The position numbers and the translations under genes were made by a program. Under the pieces are notes generated by a model. The model ran no database searches and was not told where the DNA came from. It saw only the letters and a program-made list of their open reading frames with translations. Of a DNA stretch of 64,000 nt, positions 12,516 through 24,400 are shown piece after piece. The DNA is from Eucalyptus grandis. Lineage: Eukaryota; Streptophyta; Magnoliopsida; Myrtales; Myrtaceae. The stretch covers positions 1,862,461 through 1,926,460 of the forward strand of contig NC_052618.1 of assembly GCF_016545825.1 (NCBI RefSeq). Direction: 5' to 3'. Positions within the stretch are counted from its first letter, which is position 1; every line of letters begins with the position of its first letter.

Positions 12516-12862
12516 AGTTGTCGTGACCTCTGTTTTTTTTTTCGGCGTTTGCAATCGGGTACGAGCGCCTAAGGAGGCTAATGGCTCGGTTAAATTTAAT
12601 TATGCCCGGACTCTCTCAAGTCCACGAATTCACGACTTTAATAGTCTGAGTTTTTAACCTGTAAATCAATTTTTAAATTGGAGTCGCCACTAATCGATTT
12701 GAGGTGGGTTAATTAGAAACCCAAGTGAAGTATCGGGAGAAATACTCACCCCTGCACAACTAGAGAAATTAGGATCGGGGACTTGATTACACTAGTTAAT
12801 TACTAATGCCCTTTCGGTACCTAATCTTGTTTAAACCCTGAGGTTTTTTTGGATGTTCGAGG

Positions 12863-12867
12863 GATTT
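12863..12867. repeat. Target-site duplication GATTT (left)
   Basis: GATTT precedes the solo LTR and recurs at 15865-15869 after it. Confidence 0.9.
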
Positions 12868-15864
12868 TGTGACATCCTGAAATTCGACCCCGCTTCGATA
12901 AAGTGAAATGGGCATTTCGTCAACGTGTTTACGGTCCTTTTTCTCTGAGCTGATCACTCACGAGTTAACTAACTTATTGGGTGAAGCCGTTAAGGGATGT
13001 ATCTGCAGTAAAATCCCTAAAAGCTACTCAATTTGTTGGATTGGACTAAAATCACGTCTGATCGATTTTTAACCACGAAATTGAACTCGATTTCGGGAAT
13101 CGAATTTTAAGCGTGTCATAATTCTTATTTTTAGGATTTTGTCTCATCGTTCGTCAATTTATTGACGAGTCCGAAATTTCAAGAAAGAAATTATCGGAGG
13201 AAAAATTGAAGACCGAAACAATTTTAAAAAGGGAATGAGAAAAGGAAAATAATAGAGGTAATAAGAAAATGGTGTTTTCTTATTTAGAATATTATTTTCT
13301 TTTCCCTTTTCTTTCCTCTCTCTCTTATCTCTTCTTCTCTCACCTCTCTCTCTCTCTTTCTTTTTCTTCTTCTTCCTCCCCACGCATCCGAAGAAGTGAA
13401 CCGAGGAGGAAGCTCGAGCAGGAGTAGCATGATCGCAGCTCCCCATCGCTGCCTGTTCCACCGCCGCCCCGCATGCTCGCGCCGCGCCCGTGCGCTGCCG
13501 CCGCCGCCGTCCAGCCACCGTCCGTGCGCGCCCAGACCGCGATCCAACCGCGACCTAGCTCAGTTTCGCCCGACCAGCCCCGTCCGGCCACCTCCGCCAC
13601 CGCCCAGCTCCGCCCCGACCTCCCGGCGTTCCCCTTGCCCTCCGCCGGCCTTGCTCCGCCATCTCAGCCACCGGAGCAGCCTCGTTTGGCCATGAACAGC
13701 AGCTGGAAAAATGGGTTTCCAGCACTGTTCAAGGCCGTTTTGGGCCGTTTCTAGGCCCCGAACCCGAGCCGTGCTTTGGGAACAATCGTTCCTCGCGTCG
13801 CCGCCGTCGGATTAATCCGATTTGCGCGCGATTTGGTGAGTAATCTCACTAATCTTGGATTAGTTGGCTAATTATGCTTTAAGGTTGGTTTAGTTTTAAT
13901 TAATTATGTTTAGGTTGTTAGATTAAAATAAATTAGCAATTATTAGTCAATTGTGATGCGATTTAGATAAATTGATTGTGCAATTAATAAGTAGACGTGG
14001 TCTACTATTTATTGAAGCATCTCGGGAATTTTCCGACTCTAATCGGGCTTCAATTTGGCGATTCGGGCCTAAGCGGGATTTTTGGCATTTAAATATTAAT
14101 TTTCGGAATTAAATTAAATAATTATTTATTTTCCGAAAATTCAAGGGAGATGGTCCGGAACCGGAAATTTATGCTGATGACTGTGGTGAAGTCTGTTTAT
14201 TTAATCGGGCTTTATTTTGAGCTAAATTGAATTTTTAATATTAATTATATAATTTTCGGAATTAATTAATTATTTGTTTATTTCCTGAAAATTTAACTGG
14301 GATGGCCCGTGACCGGAAAATTATGCTGATGACCGTGGTGAATTCCGTTTATACCATTCGACCTTAATTTGAGCTAAACGGAATTTTTAATATTTAATAA
14401 TTAATTTTCGAAATTAATTAATTATTTATTTATTTTTCGGAAATTAAGTTGGAGATGGCCGACAACCGAAATCTCGTGCTGATCGTTATGGCGCAGTCCG
14501 TTTATTTAATTGAGCTTTAATTTGTGCTGAATTGATTTAATTGTAGATAATTACTTTAGAAATGGGATGAATCATCATGAAAGGCACGTGGCTCGGTGAA
14601 TCGTACATCATCTCGGAGAATGCACGTGGCTCGGTGATTTGGTATATCACTTCGGAGAATGCACGTGGCTCGATGGTTAGTACGTCGCCTTGGAGAATGC
14701 ACGGGGCTTGATGATTAGATATATCACCTCGGTGAATGCACATGGCTCGGTGACGAAGTATGTCACCTTGGAGAATGCATGTGGCTCGGTGATTAAGTGT
14801 GGCATCCTAAAAGAGACACGTGGGCTCGGTAATTTGATGTATTACCTCGGAGAATGCACGTGGTCTCAATGAGTACATTTGGCATCTAAAAGGACACGTG
14901 GGCTCGGTAATTTGATGCATTACCTCGGAGAATGCACGTGGTCCCAATGAGTTCATTTGGCATCTTGAAGAGACACGTGGGCTCGGTGACTTGATGCATC
15001 GCCTCGGAGAATGCACGTGGGCTCGCTGATTCAGAATGGCATTAAAGGGCACGTGGGCTCGGTAAAGTAATGCATTACCTCGGAGAATGCACGTGGCTTG
15101 GTTATTGGTCTTGTTAATTGAATCTGAATAGCAATAGCTTGAATGACCGGGAAATGGTCAAGCTGACATGTAATCGACGTGGTCGATTGATCATTGCTTT
15201 GATTTGATGTTGTGAATTGATTGACTGATTGAAAAGAACCGTGAGTGGTCTTATTGACTTGTAATCGACTAGGTCGATTTGATCAATGCTTCGATCGGTG
15301 ATATGATTGCTTGTGTGCCTATTATGAATTGTACTGACTTGCAGGTGGGACATGAGGCCAAGGTACGTCTTCTGCCCTGTGCGTGTATAGGTAGCCTTTA
15401 GTATAATAGTTTACTAATCGGGCTTAGTGGGGTAGAACTCGCTGAGACGTAGTCTCATCCCAGTTTGGGGAAAAACATTTTAGGACCCCGATGAGGAGCT
15501 GAGGAGGAATCTAAGAGAACTCGGAGGTGAAACTTAAAGAGAAGGATTTTTGGAAGAAGAAGATAATCCCGAGAGGGGCCTTAAGTATGGCCGGGTGGAC
15601 TGAGAGTCTATCTTCTTTTGAGAATTTCTTTTGAAGTGAATAGTTATGAATTGGTTTGTGTTTTGTATAAAAGTTTGGTTATAAATTTCAATATGAAAAA
15701 TATGGCCCTACTTTTCTATCCCATCGTTTTATTGTCTAGGGATTTTAATCGCTTCCGCATGTGCTTAAAAATTAGAAAGGGTCGATACATTGTCCTGGGA
15801 TATCGCATTATAAAATCGACCAAGAGTGAAGGATGTGCGCATGCCCGAGGATCGAGGCGTGACA
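12868..15864 (+). mobile_element. Solo LTR (2997 bp) of the chromovirus-like family
   Basis: It begins TGTGACATCC and ends GGCGTGACA, with the same CT tract, GC-rich box and CTCGGAGAATGCACGTGG subrepeats as the LTRs at 406 and 7462. There is no internal region, and identical GATTT pentamers flank it. This is the scar left when two LTRs of one element recombine. It sits inside the LTR of the outer element. Confidence 0.92.
15666..15672 (+). promoter_or_regulatory. TATA box in solo LTR
   Basis: TATAAAA at the same relative place as in the two full-element LTRs. Confidence 0.4.
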
Positions 15865-15869
15865 GATTT
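15865..15869. repeat. Target-site duplication GATTT (right)
   Basis: Right-hand copy of the pentamer at 12863-12867. Confidence 0.9.
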
Positions 15870-17310
15870 TCCATGCATTTTTAGAGGAAAAACATTTTCT
15901 AGGTCTTTTCTAATTTTTTTTGACACAAAAGGATTTTTTTTTTTTGGGAGTTTTTTGGGATTTTTGGGAAAATACAAGTCGTTTTGGCTTTTTCTAATTT
16001 TTTTGGCTTTTTCATGAATTTTTGGCCTTTTTGGATTTTTGGCATTTTTTGGAAATATATGGAATATTTTGATTTTTTGATTTTTTGGAAAATAAAATAT
16101 TTTTATCATTTTTTTACTATTTTTTTAATTTTCGGGAAATTAAAACATTTTTTAATATTTTGGAAAATAAAATACTTTTTGGATATTTTTGTTTTTGTTT
16201 TTTTTTTGAAATTAAAATGTTTTTTTAATATATTTCGAAAAGAAAATATATATTTTGTTTTTTTGGAAAATAAATTATTTATTTATTATTAAAATATTAC
16301 TTTAAAAATAAAACCGACCCGGTCAGATCCACGGGTTGTGTTCAACTCGGGTCGGCGACCCGAACGAGGACGGCCGCGTTGCATTACCCGACTCGGATTT
16401 TTTCATTTTATTTATTTATTTATTTTTATTAAAACAACGCCGTGGCCGGCGTTCGGGGATGCTCGGCCCGGCCCGGCCTGACGACCCGGATCCGATCCGA
16501 CCTCGCGACCCGACTCCCTGGCGAACCCTACCCGGATCCGACTTGAATCGTGACCCGGCCTTCCGCCGCCCTCGCAATTTTCAAAATCCCTACCCAGCTT
16601 CCCGATCCGGTCCGACCCAATAACCCGGGTCGCGACCCGGAAAATCGGGAATCCTAGGGTTTCCGAATTGCGGCATCGAGGAGGGAGAGGGCCGAGGCAC
16701 ATGACGAGGACGACGGCGACGGCGACAACGGCGGCGACAGCGACGAGGATTGGATTGCGGGGGAGGCTATGGCAACGGTGATGGCGACGGCGGTGGCGGC
16801 GGTAGCACTACCTATGGCGAGGTGGCGGCAAGCGGCGGAGATGGCGACGACGTCAAGGGTTGTGCGACGCGGCTCTGCAAGGGTTTCGGTTTGCGTCGGA
16901 CAGCGTCGGAGGACGATGGCGAACACGGCGGCTGGCTAGAGCTTCGATGCGGGCGGTCGACAACGTCGGAGATGGTGGTGGTGACGCGGTTGCGCTGGCG
17001 ACAATGAATGACCAGATCTGGTTAGATCTGGGCTTTCGCCGGCCCTCCTCGTCGCTGCGCTCTCCCCTCTTCCGTAACTCCTTTGCCTCCTCCGACCTCG
17101 CTTCTCTCACTCGGTCAGATCCGAGCCTCCACCGGCCGGATCTAACCTCCTCGGACTCGCTCGCCGGCGGCCTCCCGAAGTCTCTCGGTGGGAGGTCAGC
17201 CGAGCTCGCGGCCCGAGTTCTCTCTCGCTCGCTCTTCGATTCCTCCTCCGAAGTCTCTTAGTGGGAAGATCTCGGAGCTCGCTCTTTCCGTTCTTCAACG
17301 AAGGTGGTGC

Positions 17311-17320
17311 CCTTTTATAG
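17311..17320 (-). promoter_or_regulatory. TATA box in outer-element LTR
   Basis: Minus-strand CTATAAAAGG in the GC-rich box. The matching place in the solo LTR at 21869-23714 is TATAAATA at 22230. Confidence 0.5.
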
Positions 17321-17785
17321 GCGAGGGGGCAGCCGGTCGACGGAGCTTTGACCGCCGGTCCCCGTGCGCCGAGCGGCCTCCGCCGGCCGAACCGGCGTCC
17401 CATCCGACGCCAGCCGCCCCCTTGCTCCACGTGCGCTACTGTTCCTCCATTTTGCTCCGGCGTCGCGCGGGTCCTCCTCTTCGGCGCGTGCTGGTTATTC
17501 GGTTGGGGAAGAAGACAGGGAAGGAAGAAGACAAGGAGAAAGGGCCGGGCTGAGCCACGCGGCTAGGCCTCGCGGGCCTGCGAAGGAAAAGAAAAGAGGG
17601 AGGGGCTAGGCTTTGAAGGCCCAGCCCTTGTGGCTATTGGCTTATACTTTCTTTTTGTTTCTTTTCCTGTTTTTATTTGTTTTTTGTTGTTTTCTTTTTA
17701 TTATCTATTTATCCTAAAAGACAAAATAAATTAAAAACTTGATTAATAAAATTGACCTGATTAAAATTGAGGTGTCAACACTCAA

Positions 17786-18459
17786 CCATGAATGCCATGA
17801 ACAATTCAGCTAAAAGTTATGCTTGGCTTAGGTTTTATAGACAATCTCTCTTCTGCTCTTTAAATGTTTAGTCGACGTGGGACTCTTAGAGGCTTGAAGT
17901 GTCTTGTGGGTCTCTTGGAGCCTTAGTTCCACATCGAGTAGAAGATGAAACTAACGAGTAGATTTTCTCTATAAATAAAAGAGTAAGAAAATTATTTAAT
18001 TTTCTCTTGGCCACATAAGAAGTTCCTATCTCAACTACAATTTTAGTTGCAATAAGTTATGATGTTTACATATTTTATATATTATATATATAAATTAGAT
18101 ATAAAAAAATTGGTTCAGTCCGGCTTGGTTCGGTTCCCACCTTGGAACTGGGAATCGGACCATTCTCGGTTCTGGCGGTTCCGGTTGCACATCCCTAGAA
18201 GTAGTACAGGAATTCAAAGTCGAAGAAAAAAAAATCTGAAGATTTGTACTCATTCGCATTGTGTGAATCTTTGGCTAGACAGAAATTGAAGAGAAGGAAT
18301 TCCTGTTGCTTTTTGACAAGCTTTAATGCTCTAGGGTTTGGCTATTTTCTGGCTTCTGTTTCTGCATCACCTTTTCTATGCTTTGTTTTTTCTTGGATAG
18401 TTTAACCGTTTAGGTCGGAGGAATTTATGATTATTTATCAAACAATTTTTTTTTTGCAG
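17786..18459 (+). other. Upstream/intronic flank of the nine-exon gene; no coding exon seen
   Basis: This segment lies between the outer retrotransposon and the first visible exon. It contains a low-complexity GGTTCGGTT / GGTTCCGGTT patch (18105-18200) and a small-nuclear-RNA-like promoter signature (17873-17977). It ends in a T-rich tract and TTTGCAG acceptor at 18450-18459. I found no start codon exon for the gene here. Confidence 0.5.
17873..17977 (+). promoter_or_regulatory. snRNA-type promoter-like element pair (USE + TATA)
   Basis: GTTCCACATCG at 17926-17936 differs by one base from the plant upstream sequence element RTCCCACATCG. TATAAATA follows at 17970, exactly 33 bp on, the spacing of RNA polymerase II snRNA genes. 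A near-perfect reverse copy (CGACGTGGGAC) lies at 17873-17883. No convincing snRNA follows, so this may be a relic or a repeat-borne motif. Confidence 0.35.
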
Positions 18460-21400
18460 GTGCATGGAGTTGTCATATTGTACAACTACTACCATCGGAA
18501 ACAACACAGACAACTAGAATTTCGGGATTTTGAGTCATTCTGCAAATTAATTGCGGTTTTGAAACCTCCTTTACTGGCATACATGAAATGCTTGCAAAGA
18601 AATGATGATGCTGAATTAGTTGACCCTGAAAAGCAGCTTTCCTTGACGGAGAAGACTATCATGAATGCATGTGATCTGTGTATGAGGTTGAGTGCGTCAA
18701 AGGATATTCCAGATATAGAAGGATGGTCAATTTCTGAAGTTGCTGTTTTCTTGGTTGACTCTAGGAAAGAGAATTGCTTGTTGCTATTCAGCAAGGATAC
18801 CCACGCGGTTTGGTCATTGTTTGAAAAGGATGTGGATATCTCCAATCAGAGTTCAGAAGCCATGCCGGATTTGAAACAGTATAAAAAGAAAAGGATCACC
18901 AAAAAGCCCTCGAGAGAGATTAGTGAAGCTGGAGGTTAGTGTGTTAAACGTTGAGATATGGTACTCTCTGCTGAAACAGTCTAAGCAGTAGGGTAAGTTT
19001 TGGAGAACGTGAGATATTCTGCTTCGAAGGACCCATGATAAAATGTAGGAAATGTGATTGGACTTAGAACCTGTGAGTATCAGACCCCTTCGGTAAGTGG
19101 GTGTCCTTTGTGGATGACCTTCAAAGAGACTGGCATTTGGATATACGACTGAATTTTAAAGAGACCACATTCACAGCACTTACATTACATCCAATTTTTA
19201 CTATCCATGGGTCTATTTTTGAGCATACAACGTTGGAGTCGTATTTTACTTTAGCTCTTTCAAGTATTCAAGTATTCTGATTTGTCTTTTGACTAGAATT
19301 GCACATACTATAATTTTAATTCCTTGAAGTCGTCAGTGTTTTAGTACCTACTATCTATTTCTATTTTGTTTGGCCTGCCAAAAGGATTGACATTTGAATA
19401 TGGTTTAACATTGCTGGCAGCCATTAGTCAGGCCCATCTTTCTATACTAGAAAGCCACATTGTATATTCTCTGGGTAAAGAGAAATCGACATCTCGCTTC
19501 TACATAATGCAATGGACCCAACCTACTAGTGAAGATGCTGTTCAGGTCCCTATAAAAGATGCCATTGACAGGTTGGTGTATGCAAAACTTTGTGTTCGGT
19601 GTCATTTGCTAAGCATGTTACTTGGGTACTTTGCTTAGAGTGTCTGTGAAAATATTGCCAAACTTTATTCTCCATGCCATTGCTTCGTTATACAGACTTC
19701 TTGCTTCTCTTACTGTAAGATTCTAAAATATGCCTTTTTGGCTGGTTTTACTGAACGCTCTATGCATAGAACGATTGGGTAGATCGCCTATCAATTGGCT
19801 CTTCTTTCCTTTTCCTTTATTTATTTATTTATTTATTTATTTTTCTAGTCAGAAAAGGTTATTATGCATCCATGTAAGTGGCACTGAGGGCTGCCACTGC
19901 ATTAAGAAAATAGTTTTTAAGTAACAGATTCCATAATTATAGGAAATCAAATATAGTAATTAGAACCAAAACAAGCATTCACGAACAAGCTCCATAATAT
20001 CAACAAATGCTACTATGTTCCCCTCAACACCTTCGCATTCACGAGCAAGCTCCATAATATCAACAAATTCTACTATGTTCCCCTCAACACCTTCCTGTGC
20101 CTTTCCATCTGAGTAGATTGATAATTGCTGGAGGATCTCTGCTGGTTCTTCTTTTTAATGAAGAGAGGGAGGTAGGAGTGAGGGAGTTATTTTCACCCCG
20201 AATAATTGCTGGAGGATCTCAGCCTGGTTCTTATATGATGTCACCAAGCTTTGAGCTTGTCCTCAGCAGAATTGGCTATTGCCCATTGAACTTCCGCCAT
20301 AACTGAGAAACCCAATACATACTACGGGACTGTGGCAATTGGTAGTGAGGGAGGGAGGGAGAGAGAGAGTTTTATTTTCTGCACTTTCTTTGACGAGGAA
20401 AATGAGATTATTCTTCTTTAGTTTGCAGGGACCTTTGATCAGGAAGGTGTCACACAGATGGAACATATGGACAATAACCCCAGTCGTTGAATTTTTCCAT
20501 ATGCTACCCTATGCTGGGATTTTGTCGGACTGGTTTTCCAGGTATGTCATTATTAGATGATCTTCAAATGAGTAACGTTTTCATAATTTTGTCATCAATG
20601 CTTAACACCCACACCCCCCGCCCCCCCCGCCCCCCGGCGCATGGGAATCACCAAAAAAAAAAATGCTCACTCATCAGAGTTCTTCTACGTACCAACAAGG
20701 ACCTACCCTGTATGAAAAATTACAGAGAAGAGTCTACAGTGTCCAATCTCAAAGTTCTTTCCTAACCGTAGCCTGAGCCTCATCAGTGTTCCATAGTTGC
20801 CTCACTTCAGGCAATGAGTTAAGACGTGCTTAATTAACTCCAATGGCACTTTCACCCTGAAAATATCTATTTACGAGCTGAAGACCTCTCCTTGGATAGT
20901 TGTCGGTTGTTAGAAGACTCTCGTAAGTAGCCTTGCATGTGAAGAAGGCAGCTTTTGGAGTAATCTTGGCTCTTCGGATCGGCTTCCAAGTCTCTTGGGG
21001 CAACTTTTGTGTAAATGCATGGTAGTACAATTTAGAGAGGTCATATTCGAGATCATGACCCTCTGGCTTGAATTCCCACTCACCCACACAAGCTAAAACT
21101 TCAATCTCAAAGGAGCGAGTAAAGATATTCTAGCTCCCAATCTCAAGCCATTTAAACAAAGGACGCAGTCCACTGGATTCTCCTTGCAATTGTAGAGTAA
21201 AAAGCATCAGTAGGGTCCGGCATCTACTCTCATTCCACAAGGAATTGAGGACCCATTTCCATCCTTGTACTTGATGAAGCTTGATAAGATACATTATTTC
21301 CTCCGAAAGCATTTGCAAAGTTCAATTCCATTGTTACATAGTCTCTATTTTAGGGCCTTTTTTCGGGTACTCCTGGTCTATGTTAGTCCACTTCACATGA

Positions 21401-24400
21401 GCCATTAGATCATGTGCGCTAGCCCCCAACCGGGAGTACCTAATAACTTTTCCATTTTAGAACTGCAGCAGCTGTTGATTTGATCTAGCTAATTTTCCTT
21501 GTTTACAACCGGTTATTATGAGCTCATTGAGTCCTCATTATCAAAATTGTCTTTTTTTCTGTCACCACAGGGATGCATCTCCAAATCATCTGGAAAGTTT
21601 GAAAGTTGACTCTATAACTGCACAAGTTAAGATGGACGTCTCCATTTCAACTGAACAGAAATATAATAGTATTCCTAGTTGCAAACCAAAGACATCTTAC
21701 ACCAAGAGAAAGCTGAACTCTGTTTCAATTGAACAGAAATATAATAATATTCCTAGTTCCGAACCAAAGACATCATACACCAAGAGAAAGCTGAACAACT
21801 TGCAAGATGTCACCAGTGAGGTTAGATCTTCACCGTCCCCTTGAGGTTTCTTATCTATTAATGGGATATGTTGACGCCTAAAATTAGTTAGGTTTTATTT
21901 TACTTTATTTTACTTTATTTTATCTTTTTCGGATAATAAATAAACAAAAAAAAACGAAAAAAAAAACGAAAAAAAGAAAGCAAAAAGCAGCAGCCCCGTT
22001 TGTGGGCCTCCACAGCCCAGGCGCAAGGCCCAGCCCCCCTTCGGTCATCTTCTTCCTCGCGCAGTTGCAGTGCACGCGCAGGGGGCGCGACGCCGGAGTG
22101 GAGGGGAGGGACGGACGGCGATGGGACGCGGAGCAGGGGGGGCAGCTGGTGTCGGATGGGACACCGGTTCGGCCGGCGAAGGCCGTGGCAGCCGTCGGTC
22201 GAGCTCCGTCGACCGGCCACCCCTCGGCCTATAAATAGGCCCTCCATCCTCGACGAAGAGGAGACAGAGGGCGGGACATAGAGAGAGAGGGAGAGAAAGG
22301 CCAGCCGAGGCTTGGGTCCCGAGAGACTTCGGGGAGCTCGAGTTCAGGGCGGCCGTGGTGTGGTGAGCTCGGAGGGGTCCCCAAGAGACTTCGGGGAGCT
22401 TGACAAGCGAACCCGAGGGAGAGAGAGAGTGTTCCGGCTAGATTCGACCGAGCCCAGGTCTCGCCGTCGTCGTGGTCGCTCGCCACTTCTCCACTGTCGC
22501 GAGCCGCTCTCTTGCCGTCGCCGTCCCCGTTCGAGAGAAGGTAAAAAAATGCATCATCATCGTAGCCGTCGTCGCCGTCTCCATGGCCGCCTTCGTCGCC
22601 GCCGCCGTAGTCGCCGTCACCGCTGAACTCCTCGGTTCCCCCTCCCCTTCGGCGTCGCGGATTCGCAAACCCTAGGGTTTGCGATTTTCCGGGTCGTCGA
22701 ATCGGATCCGGGCCTCGGAGCCGGGTAGGGTTTCGCGAAATTACGGGGCGGCGGAAATTCGGGTCGCGAGTCGGAGCCGGGTCGGGTAGGGCTTCGCCAA
22801 AGGGACCGGGTTGTTGGGCCGGGTCACCGGGCCGGGCTGGGCATCCCCAAACGCCCGGCCGCGCGTCGTTTCATTATAAAAAAAAAAAAAAAAGGCAAAA
22901 AAAATCCGAGTCGAGCCCGCAACGCAGCCCGTCCGCGGGTGGGTCGCTGGCCCGGGTTGGACCCACCCCGGATCCGACCGGGTCAGTTTTTATATTATTT
23001 TAATATAAAATAATATTTTAAATAAATAAATAAATAATAAATATTTTATTTTTCGAAAAAATAAAAAAATCAAAAAAATAATTTCTTTTCCAAAATATTT
23101 AAAAATATTTAAAAATATTTTATTTTCCGAAAAAATAAAAAAAAATCATAAATATTTCATATTTTCCAAAAATATTTTATTTTCCGAAAAATCAAAAAAT
23201 AAAAAATATTTCATATTTTCCAAAAAATGCCAAAAATCCAAAAAAGCCAAAAATTCATGAAAAAGCCAAAAAGACTTGTATTTTTTCAAGAAATACCAAA
23301 AACCCCCAAAAATCCCTTTTGTGTCCAAGAAATTAGAAAATGACTCAAAAATGTTTTTCCTCCCAAAAATGCATGGAAAATCCCTTGAACATCCAAAAAC
23401 CTCAGGGTTTAAACAAAATTAGGTACCGAAAGGGCATTAGTGATTAACTAATGTAATCAAGTCCCCGATCCTAATTTCTCTGGTTGCGTAGGAGTGAGTA
23501 TTTCTCCCGATACTTGGGTTTCTAATCAACCCACCCCAAATTGATTAGTGGCGACTCCATTTTAAAAATTGATTTACAGGTTAAAAATTTAGACTATTAA
23601 AGTCGTGAATTGGTGGACTTGGGAGAGTCCGGGCATAACTAATTTCAGCCGAGCCATTAGCCTCCTTAGGCGCCATAACCCGATCGCGGGTGCCGAAAAA
23701 AAGAGGTTGCGACAGGATAAAAAAAATTGAGAAATTTTTGGAGGAAAATTATACTTTCAGCATGCTTGGAGGAGAGGGCTATTGCATATTATGCTCAACC
23801 TAGTTTAGCTGGCATAAATAATAGGTGGCGCCGAAGTAGGAGTATTTGTACAAAGCAATTATTTTAGTTATCATTCGATATCTTCAATGTAAAGGTCATG
23901 TGCTTTTCACTGATAGTCTTTTTTTAATTCTTATAAGCACTAAATTTCAATCAGTGGTCGCAATCATGGAGTTATCTTACTGCCAGTCCATAAATGGGGG
24001 CTCACATTTAGCAGGATTTGCAACCCAATTGTCTTTTATTGAATGGATTAACATTTGCATGTTTGTTTCTTCTGATAGTTTGTCTGTCATTTCAATAACG
24101 ACTCATCCCTCTTGGACTAAATTACTAATGGACATTCTGACTGGAAACTCTTGAAGAATCATTCATGTTCTAGATTTGGGATTCCAAAGTTGCAGGATAC
24201 ACCTTTTGAGAAATTCTATAATGTATGTCCTATGTATGCATAGATAGACTGTCCTTTGTTTTTAGGTTGGTTTTTTTTTCCTCCTCCCCTATTCTTGGGC
24301 ACCGATTCAGAGTTACGTACTTTTCTAAATATTTACTTGAATTTTCAGGACATGACGGTTGAAAACAATTGCCAGAACGGCGTACCGGAATGCCAAGGCA

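Larger units (their letters stand above)
12519..17780 (-). repeat. LTR of the outer minus-strand element, split by a solo LTR
   Basis: On the minus strand the LTR starts TGTTGACACC at 17780 and ends CACGACA at 12519. Removing the 2997 bp solo LTR and its duplicated pentamer leaves about 2.26 kb. The same LTR, in plus orientation and shorter, forms the solo LTR at 21869-23714. It contains an A/T-rich arm with TTTTTGG repeats (15870-16310), a GC-rich central box (16320-17600) and a TATA box at 17311. The partner LTR lies off the left edge. Confidence 0.85.
21869..23714 (+). mobile_element. Solo LTR (1846 bp) of the outer gypsy family, in intron 4
   Basis: It starts TGTTGACGCC and ends GTTGCGACA with flanking GGATA duplications. 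It is the plus-oriented counterpart of the LTR at 12519-17780: the region CCGAAAGGGCATTAGT...AGTCCCCGATCC (about 23430-23470) is the reverse complement of 12780-12830. It has a TATA box, a GC-rich centre with CGGGTCGGGT runs and an A/T-rich AAAAATATTT arm. It lies only about 50 bp after the exon 4 donor of the nine-exon gene. Confidence 0.9.

Noticed and set aside
18000..18060. Possible U2-like snRNA downstream of the USE/TATA pair
   Set aside because: Only short, gapped resemblance (TTTCTC...GGCC); not enough to call an RNA gene.
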